From Bos javanicus (taxonomy: Eukaryota; Chordata; Mammalia; Artiodactyla; Bovidae), in contig NW_026894317.1 in the NCBI RefSeq assembly GCF_032452875.1, positions 62,001 through 126,000 of the forward strand: 64,000 nucleotides of DNA, in the 5' to 3' direction. Under the pieces are notes generated by a model. The model searched no databases. It was not told the DNA's origin and saw only the letters and a program-made list of their open reading frames with translations. Every line of letters begins with the position of its first letter. Positions within the stretch are counted from its first letter, which is position 1. Positions 1 to 11,194 of the stretch are shown here, piece after piece. The position numbers and the translations under genes are program-made.

Positions 1-65
1 CAAACGCCTCAGGAGGCTTGACTCCCTTGAGTCCACCCAGTGAGCTCCAAGAGATACCCGTCGCG

Positions 66-314
66 ACTCGAGAGCAGAGCGGGGTTCTTTGCTTCCACTC
101 GAGATGAATGCCTGTCTCCCCGGGTGCGTCTGGAATGCAACCCCGAGATCCCTGTCGCCCCTGGAGAGGAACATTGGCTTCTGGACACAAGCCTAGATGA
201 GGTCTATTGGCCCTGCAGTCACTCGAGAGCAATCCCCAGCTTTCCTTCGCAACTCGAATGGAAGATTGGACTTGCCTGGGCCAACACAAGAGGCATCCTG
301 AATTCCCCGTCGTA
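66..314 (+). repeat. 31-bp subrepeat register inside the satellite unit
   Basis: Variants of the motif actcgagatga begin at 66, 97, 128, 159, 190, 221, 252 and 283, a spacing of 31 bp. The 66, 97, 221 and 252 copies are near-perfect (actcgaga, actcgagatg, actcgaga, actcgaatg); the others have drifted (for example gtctggaatg at 128 and cctggagagga at 159). The same register is present in every unit of the array. It shows that the 1.4-kb unit itself arose by amplification of a ~31-bp ancestral sequence, about 45 subrepeats per unit. Farther along the unit the register is kept only roughly. Confidence 0.85.
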
Positions 315-341
315 ACTCGAGAATCCCGCCGTAACTCGAGA
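311..341 (+). repeat. Short-spaced subrepeat duplication (19 bp)
   Basis: The motif cgtaactcgaga occurs twice, at 311-322 and 330-341, only 19 bp apart rather than 31. It marks a truncated subrepeat or a local duplication that was fixed before the 1.4-kb unit was amplified, because the same arrangement is in every unit. Confidence 0.8.
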
Positions 342-774
342 AAAACCACGTGGCTCCCCCGTCATCGCAAGATGAAGCCCTTTCCCGCTACAGCGTCTCA
401 GGAGAAGTCCCACGTTAGGAATTGGAGGTCGAAAGGGCACTTGGCACCCTTGATGCGACCCACAAAGTTCCCCGAAATCCCGGTCTCCCTCGAGAGGAAC
501 ACTGAGGTTTTCCGGCACCACTTCCTCTGAGCCCTTTCTCCCCTCCTGATCTGGACAGGAGGGTCGACTCCCCTGCTTTGTCTGGAAGGGGTTCCCGACC
601 TTCCGGTCGCACCTCAGGATGAGGCCGGTCTCACGAAGACATTCCAGACGTGGCCTCGTGGGTGGTTCCACATTCCGTAGGACCCCGATTTCCCGGTCCC
701 CTCTTGATAAGAACCCGATGCCCGGACACCTCTCCGAACTCCACCCTGTGAATGAAGTCAACACGAAGGGGCAG

Positions 775-783
775 TGACTCCCC
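775..783 (+). repeat. Variable tract A (first occurrence)
   Basis: This site, about 774 bp after each unit start and just after gaaggggcag, is the main source of length differences between units. Forms seen are TGACTCCCC (units 1, 12, 16, 18), TGACTTCCC (14, 17), T5C2 (most units), T5C3 (5, 8, 33, 41, 46) and T5C4 (3, 9, 13, 19, 22, 35, 45). Here it is TGACTCCCC. An A-run about 14 bp downstream (797-801 here) varies as A5, A6 or A8. Confidence 0.9.
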
Positions 784-1208
784 GTGCATCGTTCGGAAAA
801 ACCCCAGGTTCCAAATACAGCTCGACAAGTGGCCTCTCTCCCCGGGGACATCTCGAGAGGCAAGCGGAGTTCCATGCCTCAACCCAAGACGAGGCCTGAC
901 TCTCCTGTCCCCAGTCTGCAGGGACCCTGCGATCGGAGTCTGAAATCAGAGGTACCCTGCGGTTCCTGCCTCAACTGGAGATGAGGCCCTCTTCCAATGC
1001 ACCAAACCCAGTGGAGTCCCGAGAGGCCCCTCCCACCTCCAGTTTCCCTGGCTTCTCAGAGCCACCATGAGAAGCCCCCTGAGGTCACCTGCACAAGTCG
1101 AGGGAACCCAGGGTTTCCTGCCTCAACCCGAGAAAGACCTCGAGAGACCTTCTTCAACACGTCTCGAGGCCAGATTCCCCTACCATGGCTCGGGAGCAAT
1201 GACGCGCT

Positions 1209-1213
1209 CCCCC
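1209..1213 (+). repeat. Variable tract B: C-run (first occurrence)
   Basis: The sequence gcgct-Cn-tcgcc has n = 5 in some units and n = 4 in others; units 18 and 32 lack a CT pair altogether. The change shifts the apparent reading frames that cross it. As a homopolymer it is also a typical place for sequencing or consensus error. Confidence 0.85.
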
Positions 1214-1401
1214 TCGCCACTCGCATGGAGACCCGACTTCCCTGGCGCCCCACGAGAGGCTCACTGACCTCGCCGTCGTACCTCGTGAGAAACCGCACAC
1301 TGGGGCCGCCGCTCGAGAACAACCCCGAGATTCCCCCGTCATCGAGAGATGAGGGCCTTCGTCTCCTGCATGGCCTAGAGACCAATCTCGCGACCTCTCT
1401 C

Positions 1402-2800
1402 CAAACGCCTCAGGAGGCTTGACTCCCTTGAGTCCACCCAGTGAGCTCCAAGAGATACCCGTCGCGACTCGAGAGCAGAGCGGGGTTCTTTGCTTCCACT
1501 CGAGATGAATGCCTGTCTCCCCGGGTGCGTCTGGAATGCAACCCCGAGATCCCTGTCGCCCCTGGAGAGGAACATTGGCTTCTGGACACAAGCCTAGATG
1601 AGGTCTATTGGCCCTGCAGTCACTCGAGAGCAATCCCCAGCTTTCCTTCGCAACTCGAATGGAAGATTGGACTTGCCTGGGCCAACACAAGAGGCATCCT
1701 GAATTCCCCGTCGTAACTCGAGAATCCCGCCGTAACTCGAGAAAAACCACGTGGCTCCCCCGTCATCGCAAGATGAAGCCCTTTCCCGCTACAGCGTCTC
1801 AGGAGAAGTCCCACGTTAGGAATTGGAGGTCGAAAGGGCACTTGGCACCCTTGATGCGACCCACAAAGTTCCCCGAAATCCCGGTCTCCCTCGAGAGGAA
1901 CACTGAGGTTTTCCGGCACCACTTCCTCTGAGCCCTTTCTACCCTCCTGATCTGGACAGGAGGGTCGACTCCCCTGCTTTGTCTGGAAGGGGTTCCCGAC
2001 CTTCCGGTCGCACCTCAGGATGAGGCCGGTCTCACGAAGACATTCCAGACGTGGCCTCGTGGGTGGTTCCACATTCCGTAGGACCCCGATTTCCCGGTCC
2101 CCTCTTGATAAGAACCCGATGCCCGGACACCTCTCCGAACTCCACCCTGTGAATGAAGTCAACACGAAGGGGCAGTTTTTCCGTGCATCGTTCGGAAAAA
2201 CCCCAGGTTCCAAATACAGCTCGACAAGTGGCCTCTCTCCCCGGGGACATCTCGAGAGGCAAGCGGAGTTCCATGCCTCAACCCAAGACGAGGCCTGACT
2301 CTCCTGTCCCCAGTCTGCAGGGACCCTGCGATCGGAGTCTGAAATCAGAGGTACCCTGCGGTTCCTGCCTCAACTGGAGATGAGGCCCTCTTCCAATGCA
2401 CCAAACCCAGTGGAGTCCCGAGAGGCCCCTCCCACCTCCAGTTTCCCTGGCTTCTCAGAGCCACCATGAGAAGCCCCCTGAGGTCACCTGCACAAGTCGA
2501 GGGAACCCAGGGTTTCCTGCCTCAACCCGAGAAAGACCTCGAGAGACCTTCTTCAACACGTCTCGAGGCCAGATTCCCCTACCATGGCTCGGGAGCAATG
2601 ACGCGCTCCCCCTCGCCACTCGCATGGAGACCCGACTTCCCTGGCGCCCCACGAGAGGCTCACTGACCTCGCCGTCGTACCTCGTGAGAAACCGCACACT
2701 GGGGCCGCCGCTCGAGAACAACCCCGAGATTCCCCCGTCATCGAGAGATGAGGGCCTTCGTCTCCTGCATGGCCTAGAGACCAATCTCGCGACCTCTCTC
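1402..2800 (+). repeat. Satellite unit 2 (1,399 bp)
   Basis: Tract A is T5C2 (2176-2182) and tract B is C5. It shares the offset-296 T of units 1-3 and has A at 1921. A private C>A change lies at 1941. Confidence 0.9.
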
Positions 2801-4200
2801 CAAACGCCTCAGGAGGCTTGACTCCCTTGAGTCCACCCAGTGAGCTCCAAGAGATACCCGTCGCGACTCGAGAGCAGAGCGGGGTTCTTTGCTTCCACTC
2901 GAGATGAATGCCTGTCTCCCCGGGTGCGTCTGGAATGCAACCCCGAGATCCCTGTCGCCCCTGGAGAGGAACATTGGCTTCTGGACACAAGCCTAGATGA
3001 GGTCTATTGGCCCTGCAGTCACTCGAGAGCAATCCCCAGCTTTCCTTCGCAACTCGAATGGAAGATTGGACTTGCCTGGGCCAACACAAGAGGCATCCTG
3101 AATTCCCCGTCGTAACTCGAGAATCCCGCCGTAACTCGAGAAAAACCACGTGGCTCCCCCGTCATCGCAAGATGAAGCCCTTTCCCGCTACAGCGTCTCA
3201 GGAGAAGTCCCACGTTAGGAATTGGAGGTCGAAAGGGCACTTGGCACCCTTGATGCGACCCACAAAGTTCCCCGAAATCCCGGTCTCCCTCGAGAGGAAC
3301 ACTGAGGTTTTCCGGCACCCCTTCCTCTGAGCCCTTTCTCCCCTCCTGATCTGGACAGGAGGGTCGACTCCCCTGCTTTGTCTGGAAGGGGTTCCCGACC
3401 TTCCGGTCGCACCTCAGGATGAGGCCGGTCTCACGAAGACATTCCAGACGTGGCCTCGTGGGTGGTTCCACATTCCGTAGGACCCCGATTTCCCGGTCCC
3501 CTCTTGATAAGAACCCGATGCCCGGACACCTCTCCGAACTCCACCCTGTGAATGAAGTCAACACGAAGGGGCAGTTTTTCCCCGTGCATCGTTCGGAAAA
3601 ACCCCAGGTTCCAAATACAGCTCGACAAGTGGCCTCTCTCCCCGGGGACATCTCGAGAGGCAAGCGGAGTTCCATGCCTCAACCCAAGACGAGGCCTGAC
3701 TCTCCTGTCCCCAGTCTGCAGGGACCCTGCGATCGGAGTCTGAAATCAGAGGTACCCTGCGGTTCCTGCCTCAACTGGAGATGAGGCCCTCTTCCAATGC
3801 ACCAAACCCAGTGGAGTCCCGAGAGGCCCCTCCCACCTCCAGTTTCCCTGGCTTCTCAGAGCCACCATGAGAAGCCCCCTGAGGTCACCTGCACAAGTCG
3901 AGGGAACCCAGGGTTTCCTGCCTCAACCCGAGAAAGACCTCGAGAGACCTTCTTCAACACGTCTCGAGGCCAGATTCCCCTACCATGGCTCGGGAGCAAT
4001 GACGCGCTCCCCTCGCCACTCGCATGGAGACCCGACTTCCCTGGCGCCCCACGAGAGGCTCACTGACCTCGCCGTCGTACCTCGTGAGAAACCGCACACT
4101 GGGGCCGCCGCTCGAGAACAACCCCGAGATTCCCCCGTCATCGAGAGATGAGGGCCTTCGTCTCCTGCATGGCCTAGAGACCAATCTCGCGACCTCTCTC
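2801..4200 (+). repeat. Satellite unit 3 (1,400 bp)
   Basis: Tract A is T5C4 (3575-3583) and tract B is C4. It is the last unit with T at offset 296; the offset-520 base has switched to the common C. Confidence 0.9.
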
Positions 4201-5598
4201 CAAACGCCTCAGGAGGCTTGACTCCCTTGAGTCCACCCAGTGAGCTCCAAGAGATACCCGTCGCGATTCGAGAGCAGAGCGGGGTTCTTTGCTTCCACTC
4301 GAGATGAATGCCTGTCTCCCCGGGTGCGTCTGGAATGCAACCCCGAGATCCCTGTCGCCCCTGGAGAGGAACATTGGCTTCTGGACACAAGCCTAGATGA
4401 GGTCTATTGGCCCTGCAGTCACTCGAGAGCAATCCCCAGCTTTCCTTCGCAACTCGAATGGAAGATTGGACTTGCCTGGGCCAACACAAGAGGCAGCCTG
4501 AATTCCCCGTCGTAACTCGAGAATCCCGCCGTAACTCGAGAAAAACCACGTGGCTCCCCCGTCATCGCAAGATGAAGCCCTTTCCCGCTACAGCGTCTCA
4601 GGAGAAGTCCCACGTTAGGAATTGGAGGTCGAAAGGGCACTTGGCACCCTTGATGCGACCCACAAAGTTCCCCGAAATCCCGGTCTCCCTCGAGAGGAAC
4701 ACTGAGGTTTTCCGGCACCCCTTCCTCTGAGCCCTTTCTCCCCTCCTGATCTGGACAGGAGGGTCGACTCCCCTGCTTTGTCTGGAAGGGGTTCCCGACC
4801 TTCCGGTCGCACCTCAGGATGAGGCCGGTCTCACGAAGACATTCCAGACGTGGCCTCGTGGGTGGTTCCACATTCCGTAGGACCCCGATTTCCCGGTCCC
4901 CTCTTGATAAGAACCCGATGCCCGGACACCTCTCCGAACTCCACCCTGTGAATGAAGTCAACACGAAGGGGCAGTTTTTCCGTGCATCGTTCGGAAAAAC
5001 CCCAGGTTCCAAATACAGCTCGACAAGTGGCCTCTCTCCCCGGGGACATCTCGAGAGGCAAGCGGAGTTCCATGCCTCAACCCAAGACGAGGCCTGACTC
5101 TCCTGTCCCCAGTCTGCAGGGACCCTGCGATCGGAGTCTGAAATCAGAGGTACCCTGCGGTTCCTGCCTCAACTGGAGATGAGGCCCTCTTCCAATGCAC
5201 CAAACCCAGTGGAGTCCCGAGAGGCCCCTCCCACCTCCAGTTTCCCTGGCTTCTCAGAGCCACCATGAGAAGCCCCCTGAGGTCACCTGCACAAGTCGAG
5301 GGAACCCAGGGTTTCCTGCCTCAACCCGAGAAAGACCTCGAGAGACCTTCTTCAACACGTCTCGAGGCCAGATTCCCCTACCATGGCTCGGGAGCAATGA
5401 CGCGCTCCCCTCGCCACTCGCATGGAGACCCGACTTCCCTGGCGCCCCACGAGAGGCTCACTGACCTCGCCGTCGTACCTCGTGAGAAACCGCACACTGG
5501 GGCCGCCGCTCGAGAACAACCCCGAGATTCCCCCGTCATCGAGAGATGAGGGCCTTCGTCTCCTGCATGGCCTAGAGACCAATCTCGCGACCTCTCTC
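4201..5598 (+). repeat. Satellite unit 4 (1,398 bp)
   Basis: It is the first unit with G at offset 296 (4496), the form kept by nearly all later units. A C>T change at 4267 destroys the first CTCGAG. Tract A is T5C2 and tract B is C4. Confidence 0.9.
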
Positions 5599-6998
5599 CA
5601 AACGCCTCAGGAGGCTTGACTCCCTTGAGTCCACCCAGTGAGCTCCAAGAGATACCCGTCGCGACTCGAGAGCAGAGCGGGGTTCTTTGCTTCCACTCGA
5701 GATGAATGCCTGTCTCCCCGGGTGCGTCTGGAATGCAACCCCGAGATCCCTGTCGCCCCTGGAGAGGAACATTGGCTTCTGGACACAAGCCTAGATGAGG
5801 TCTATTGGCCCTGCAGTCACTCGAGAGCAATCCCCAGCTTTCCTTCGCAACTCGAATGGAAGATTGGACTTGCCTGGGCCAACACAAGAGGCAGCCTGAA
5901 TTCCCCGTCGTAACTCGAGAATCCCGCCGTAACTCGAGAAAAACCACGTGGCTCCCCCGTCATCGCAAGATGAAGCCCTTTCCCGCTACAGCGTCTCAGG
6001 AGAAGTCCCACGTTAGGAATTGGAGGTCGAAAGGGCACTTGGCACCCTTGATGCGACCCACAAAGTTCCCCGAAATCCCGGTCTCCCTCGAGAGGAACAC
6101 TGAGGTTTTCCGGCACCCCCTCCTCTGAGCCCTTTCTCCCCTCCTGATCTGGACAGGAGGGTCGACTCCCCTGCTTTGTCTGGAAGGGGTTCCCGACCTT
6201 CCGGTCGCACCTCAGGATGAGGCCGGTCTCACGAAGACATTCCAGACGTGGCCTCGTGGGTGGTTCCACATTCCGTAGGACCCCGATTTCCCGGTCCCCT
6301 CTTGATAAGAACCCGATGCCCGGACACCTCTCCGAACTCCACCCTGTGAATGAAGTCAACACGAAGGGGCAGTTTTTCCCGTGCATCGTTCGGAAAAACC
6401 CCAGGTTCCAAATACAGCTCGACAAGTGGCCTCTCTCCCCGGGGACATCTCGAGAGGCAAGCGGAGTTCCATGCCTCAACCCAAGACGAGGCCTGACTCT
6501 CCTGTCCCCAGTCTGCAGGGACCCTGCGATCGGAGTCTGAAATCAGAGGTACCCTGCGGTTCCTGCCTCAACTGGAGATGAGGCCCTCTTCCAATGCACC
6601 AAACCCAGTGGAGTCCCGAGAGGCCCCTCCCACCTCCAGTTTCCCTGGCTTCTCAGAGCCACCATGAGAAGCCCCCTGAGGTCACCTGCACAAGTCGAGG
6701 GAACCCAGGGTTTCCTGCCTCAACCCGAGAAAGACCTCGAGAGACCTTCTTCAACACGTCTCGAGGCCAGATTCCCCTACCATGGCTCGGGAGCAATGAC
6801 GCGCTCCCCCTCGCCACTCGCATGGAGACCCGACTTCCCTGGCGCCCCACGAGAGGCTCACTGACCTCGCCGTCGTACCTCGTGAGAAACCGCACACTGG
6901 GGCCGCCGCTCGAGAACAACCCCGAGATTCCCCCGTCATCGAGAGATGAGGGCCTTCGTCTCCTGCATGGCCTAGAGACCAATCTCGCGACCTCTCTC
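5599..6998 (+). repeat. Satellite unit 5 (1,400 bp)
   Basis: Tract A is T5C3 (6373-6380) and tract B is C5. A T>C change at 6120 is shared with units 6, 11 and 31. Confidence 0.9.
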
Positions 6999-8397
6999 CA
7001 AACGCCTCAGGAGGCTTGACTCCCTTGAGTCCACCCAGTGAGCTCCAAGAGATACCCGTCGCGATTCGAGAGCAGAGCGGGGTTCTTTGCTTCCACTCGA
7101 GATGAATGCCTGTCTCCCCGGGTGCGTCTGGAATGCAACCCCGAGATCCCTGTCGCCCCTGGAGAGGAACATTGGCTTCTGGACACAAGCCTAGATGAGG
7201 TCTATTGGCCCTGCAGTCACTCGAGAGCAATCCCCAGCTTTCCTTCGCAACTCGAATGGAAGATTGGACTTGCCTGGGCCAACACAAGAGGCAGCCTGAA
7301 TTCCCCGTCGTAACTCGAGAATCCCGCCGTAACTCGAGAAAAACCACGTGGCTCCCCCGTCATCGCAAGATGAAGCCCTTTCCCGCTACAGCGTCTCAGG
7401 AGAAGTCCCACGTTAGGAATTGGAGGTCGAAAGGGCACTTGGCACCCTTGATGCGACCCACAAAGTTCCCCGAAATCCCGGTCTCCCTCGAGAGGAACAC
7501 TGAGGTTTTCCGGCACCCCCTCCTCTGAGCCCTTTCTCCCCTCCTGATCTGGACAGGAGGGTCGACTCCCCTGCTTTGTCTGGAAGGGGTTCCCGACCTT
7601 CCGGTCGCACCTCAGGATGAGGCCGGTCTCACGAAGACATTCCAGACGTGGCCTCGTGGGTGGTTCCACATTCCGTAGGACCCCGATTTCCCGGTCCCCT
7701 CTTGATAAGAACCCGATGCCCGGACACCTCTCCGAACTCCACCCTGTGAATGAAGTCAACACGAAGGGGCAGTTTTTCCGTGCATCGTTCGGAAAAACCC
7801 CAGGTTCCAAATACAGCTCGACAAGTGGCCTCTCTCCCCGGGGACATCTCGAGAGGCAAGCGGAGTTCCATGCCTCAACCCAAGACGAGGCCTGACTCTC
7901 CTGTCCCCAGTCTGCAGGGACCCTGCGATCGGAGTCTGAAATCAGAGGTACCCTGCGGTTCCTGCCTCAACTGGAGATGAGGCCCTCTTCCAATGCACCA
8001 AACCCAGTGGAGTCCCGAGAGGCCCCTCCCACCTCCAGTTTCCCTGGCTTCTCAGAGCCACCATGAGAAGCCCCCTGAGGTCACCTGCACAAGTCGAGGG
8101 AACCCAGGGTTTCCTGCCTCAACCCGAGAAAGACCTCGAGAGACCTTCTTCAACACGTCTCGAGGCCAGATTCCCCTACCATGGCTCGGGAGCAATGACG
8201 CGCTCCCCCTCGCCACTCGCATGGAGACCCGACTTCCCTGGCGCCCCACGAGAGGCTCACTGACCTCGCCGTCGTACCTCGTGAGAAACCGCACACTGGG
8301 GCCGCCGCTCGAGAACAACCCCGAGATTCCCCCGTCATCGAGAGATGAGGGCCTTCGTCTCCTGCATGGCCTAGAGACCAATCTCGCGACCTCTCTC
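6999..8397 (+). repeat. Satellite unit 6 (1,399 bp)
   Basis: It carries C>T at 7065 (loss of the first CTCGAG) and the T>C variant at 7520. Tract A is T5C2 and tract B is C5. Confidence 0.9.
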
Positions 8398-9795
8398 CAA
8401 ACGCCTCAGGAGGCTTGACTCCCTTGAGTCCACCCAGTGAGCTCCAAGAGATACCCGTCGCGATTCGAGAGCAGAGCGGGGTTCTTTGCTTCCACTCGAG
8501 ATGAATGCCTGTCTCCCCGGGTGCGTCTGGAATGCAACCCCGAGATCCCTGTCGCCCCTGGAGAGGAACATTGGCTTCTGGACACAAGCCTAGATGAGGT
8601 CTATTGGCCCTGCAGTCACTCGAGAGCAATCCCCAGCTTTCCTTCGCAACTCGAATGGAAGATTGGACTTGCCTGGGCCAACACAAGAGGCAGCCTGAAT
8701 TCCCCGTCGTAACTCGAGAATCCCGCCGTAACTCGAGAAAAACCACGTGGCTCCCCCGTCATCGCAAGATGAAGCCCTTTCCCGCTACAGCGTCTCAGGA
8801 GAAGTCCCACGTTAGGAATTGGAGGTCGAAAGGGCACTTGGCACCCTTGATGCGACCCACAAAGTTCCCCGAAATCCCGGTCTCCCTCGAGAGGAACACT
8901 GAGGTTTTCCGGCACCCCTTCCTCTGAGCCCTTTCTCCCCTCCTGATCTGGACAGGAGGGTCGACTCCCCTGCTTTGTCTGGAAGGGGTTCCCGACCTTC
9001 CGGTCGCACCTCAGGATGAGGCCGGTCTCACGAAGACATTCCAGACGTGGCCTCGTGGGTGGTTCCACATTCCGTAGGACCCCGATTTCCCGGTCCCCTC
9101 TTGATAAGAACCCGATGCCCGGACACCTCTCCGAACTCCACCCTGTGAATGAAGTCAACACGAAGGGGCAGTTTTTCCGTGCATCGTTCGGAAAAACCCC
9201 AGGTTCCAAATACAGCTCGACAAGTGGCCTCTCTCCCCGGGGACATCTCGAGAGGCAAGCGGAGTTCCATGCCTCAACCCAAGACGAGGCCTGACTCTCC
9301 TGTCCCCAGTCTGCAGGGACCCTGCGATCGGAGTCTGAAATCAGAGGTACCCTGCGGTTCCTGCCTCAACTGGAGATGAGGCCCTCTTCCAATGCACCAA
9401 ACCCAGTGGAGTCCCGAGAGGCCCCTCCCACCTCCAGTTTCCCTGGCTTCTCAGAGCCACCATGAGAAGCCCCCTGAGGTCACCTGCACAAGTCGAGGGA
9501 ACCCAGGGTTTCCTGCCTCAACCCGAGAAAGACCTCGAGAGACCTTCTTCAACACGTCTCGAGGCCAGATTCCCCTACCATGGCTCGGGAGCAATGACGC
9601 GCTCCCCTCGCCACTCGCATGGAGACCCGACTTCCCTGGCGCCCCACGAGAGGCTCACTGACCTCGCCGTCGTACCTCGTGAGAAACCGCACACTGGGGC
9701 CGCCGCTCGAGAACAACCCCGAGATTCCCCCGTCATCGAGAGATGAGGGCCTTCGTCTCCTGCATGGCCTAGAGACCAATCTCGCGACCTCTCTC
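8398..9795 (+). repeat. Satellite unit 7 (1,398 bp)
   Basis: It carries C>T at 8464 (loss of the first CTCGAG). Tract A is T5C2 and tract B is C4, the same diagnostic combination as unit 4. Confidence 0.9.
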
Positions 9796-11194
9796 CAAAC
9801 GCCTCAGGAGGCTTGACTCCCTTGAGTCCACCCAGTGAGCTCCAAGAGATACCCGTCGCGACTCGAGAGCAGAGCGGGGTTCTTTGCTTCCACTCGAGAT
9901 GAATGCCTGTCTCCCCGGGTGCGTCTGGAATGCAACCCCGAGATCCCTGTCGCCCCTGGAGAGGAACATTGGCTTCTGGACACAAGCCTAGATGAGGTCT
10001 ATTGGCCCTGCAGTCACTCGAGAGCAATCCCCAGCTTTCCTTCGCAACTCGAATGGAAGATTGGACTTGCCTGGGCCAACACAAGAGGCAGCCTGAATTC
10101 CCCGTCGTAACTCGAGAATCCCGCCGTAACTCGAGAAAAACCACGTGGCTCCCCCGTCATCGCAAGATGAAGCCCTTTCCCGCTACAGCGTCTCAGGAGA
10201 AGTCCCACGTTAGGAATTGGAGGTCGAAAGGGCACTTGGCACCCTTGATGCGACCCACAAAGTTCCCCGAAATCCCGGTCTCCCTCGAGAGGAACACTGA
10301 GGTTTTCCGGCACCCCTTCCTCTGAGCCCTTTCTCCCCTCCTGATCTGGACAGGAGGGTCGACTCCCCTGCTTTGTCTGGAAGGGGTTCCCGACCTTCCG
10401 GTCGCACCTCAGGATGAGGCCGGTCTCACGAAGACATTCCAGACGTGGCCTCGTGGGTGGTTCCACATTCCGTAGGACCCCGATTTCCCGGTCCCCTCTT
10501 GATAAGAACCCGATGCCCGGACACCTCTCCGAACTCCACCCTGTGAATGAAGTCAACACGAAGGGGCAGTTTTTCCCGTGCATCGTTCGGAAAAACCCCA
10601 GGTTCCAAATACAGCTCGACAAGTGGCCTCTCTCCCCGGGGACATCTCGAGAGGCAAGCGGAGTTCCATGCCTCAACCCAAGACGAGGCCTGACTCTCCT
10701 GTCCCCAGTCTGCAGGGACCCTGCGATCGGAGTCTGAAATCAGAGGTACCCTGCGGTTCCTGCCTCAACTGGAGATGAGGCCCTCTTCCAATGCACCAAA
10801 CCCAGTGGAGTCCCGAGAGGCCCCTCCCACCTCCAGTTTCCCTGGCTTCTCAGAGCCACCATGAGAAGCCCCCTGAGGTCACCTGCACAAGTCGAGGGAA
10901 CCCAGGGTTTCCTGCCTCAACCCGAGAAAGACCTCGAGAGACCTTCTTCAACACGTCTCGAGGCCAGATTCCCCTACCATGGCTCGGGAGCAATGACGCG
11001 CTCCCCTCGCCACTCGCATGGAGACCCGACTTCCCTGGCGCCCCACGAGAGGCTCACTGACCTCGCCGTCGTACCTCGTGAGAAACCGCACACTGGGGCC
11101 GCCGCTCGAGAACAACCCCGAGATTCCCCCGTCATCGAGAGATGAGGGCCTTCGTCTCCTGCATGGCCTAGAGACCAATCTCGCGACCTCTCTC
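9796..11194 (+). repeat. Satellite unit 8 (1,399 bp)
   Basis: Tract A is T5C3 (10570-10577) and tract B is C4. The other diagnostic sites are the common form. Confidence 0.9.

Larger units (their letters stand above)
1..1401 (+). repeat. Satellite unit 1 (1,401 bp)
   Basis: Phase of the array is set to the window start. Tract A is TGACTCCCC (775-783), the A-run is A5 and tract B is C5. It carries T at 296 (private to units 1-3) and A at 520 (a minority variant shared with units 2 and 13-16). Confidence 0.9.

Noticed and set aside
66..341. CRISPR-like direct repeats of ~31 bp
   Set aside because: The repeats are contiguous, degenerate and lack unique spacers; they are ordinary satellite subrepeats.
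784..805. Possible CENP-B box around cgttcggaaaaacccc
   Set aside because: The TTCG and a following A fit the core pattern, but the essential CGGG is replaced by CCCC. A by-eye scan of one unit on both strands found no full match.
219..875. Long open frames of about 190-230 codons on the minus strand, recurring in every unit (for example 219-875 and 1154-1750)
   Set aside because: They recur at the satellite period, overlap other open frames on both strands, change length with simple tract indels, and have low-complexity Arg/Ser/Gly/Pro-rich translations with no recognisable domain. A GC-rich repeat with few stops explains them.
997..1422. Plus-strand 141-codon frame crossing the unit junction
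   Set aside because: It is truncated to 89 codons whenever tract B is C4, with no compensating change, so there is no sign of coding constraint.
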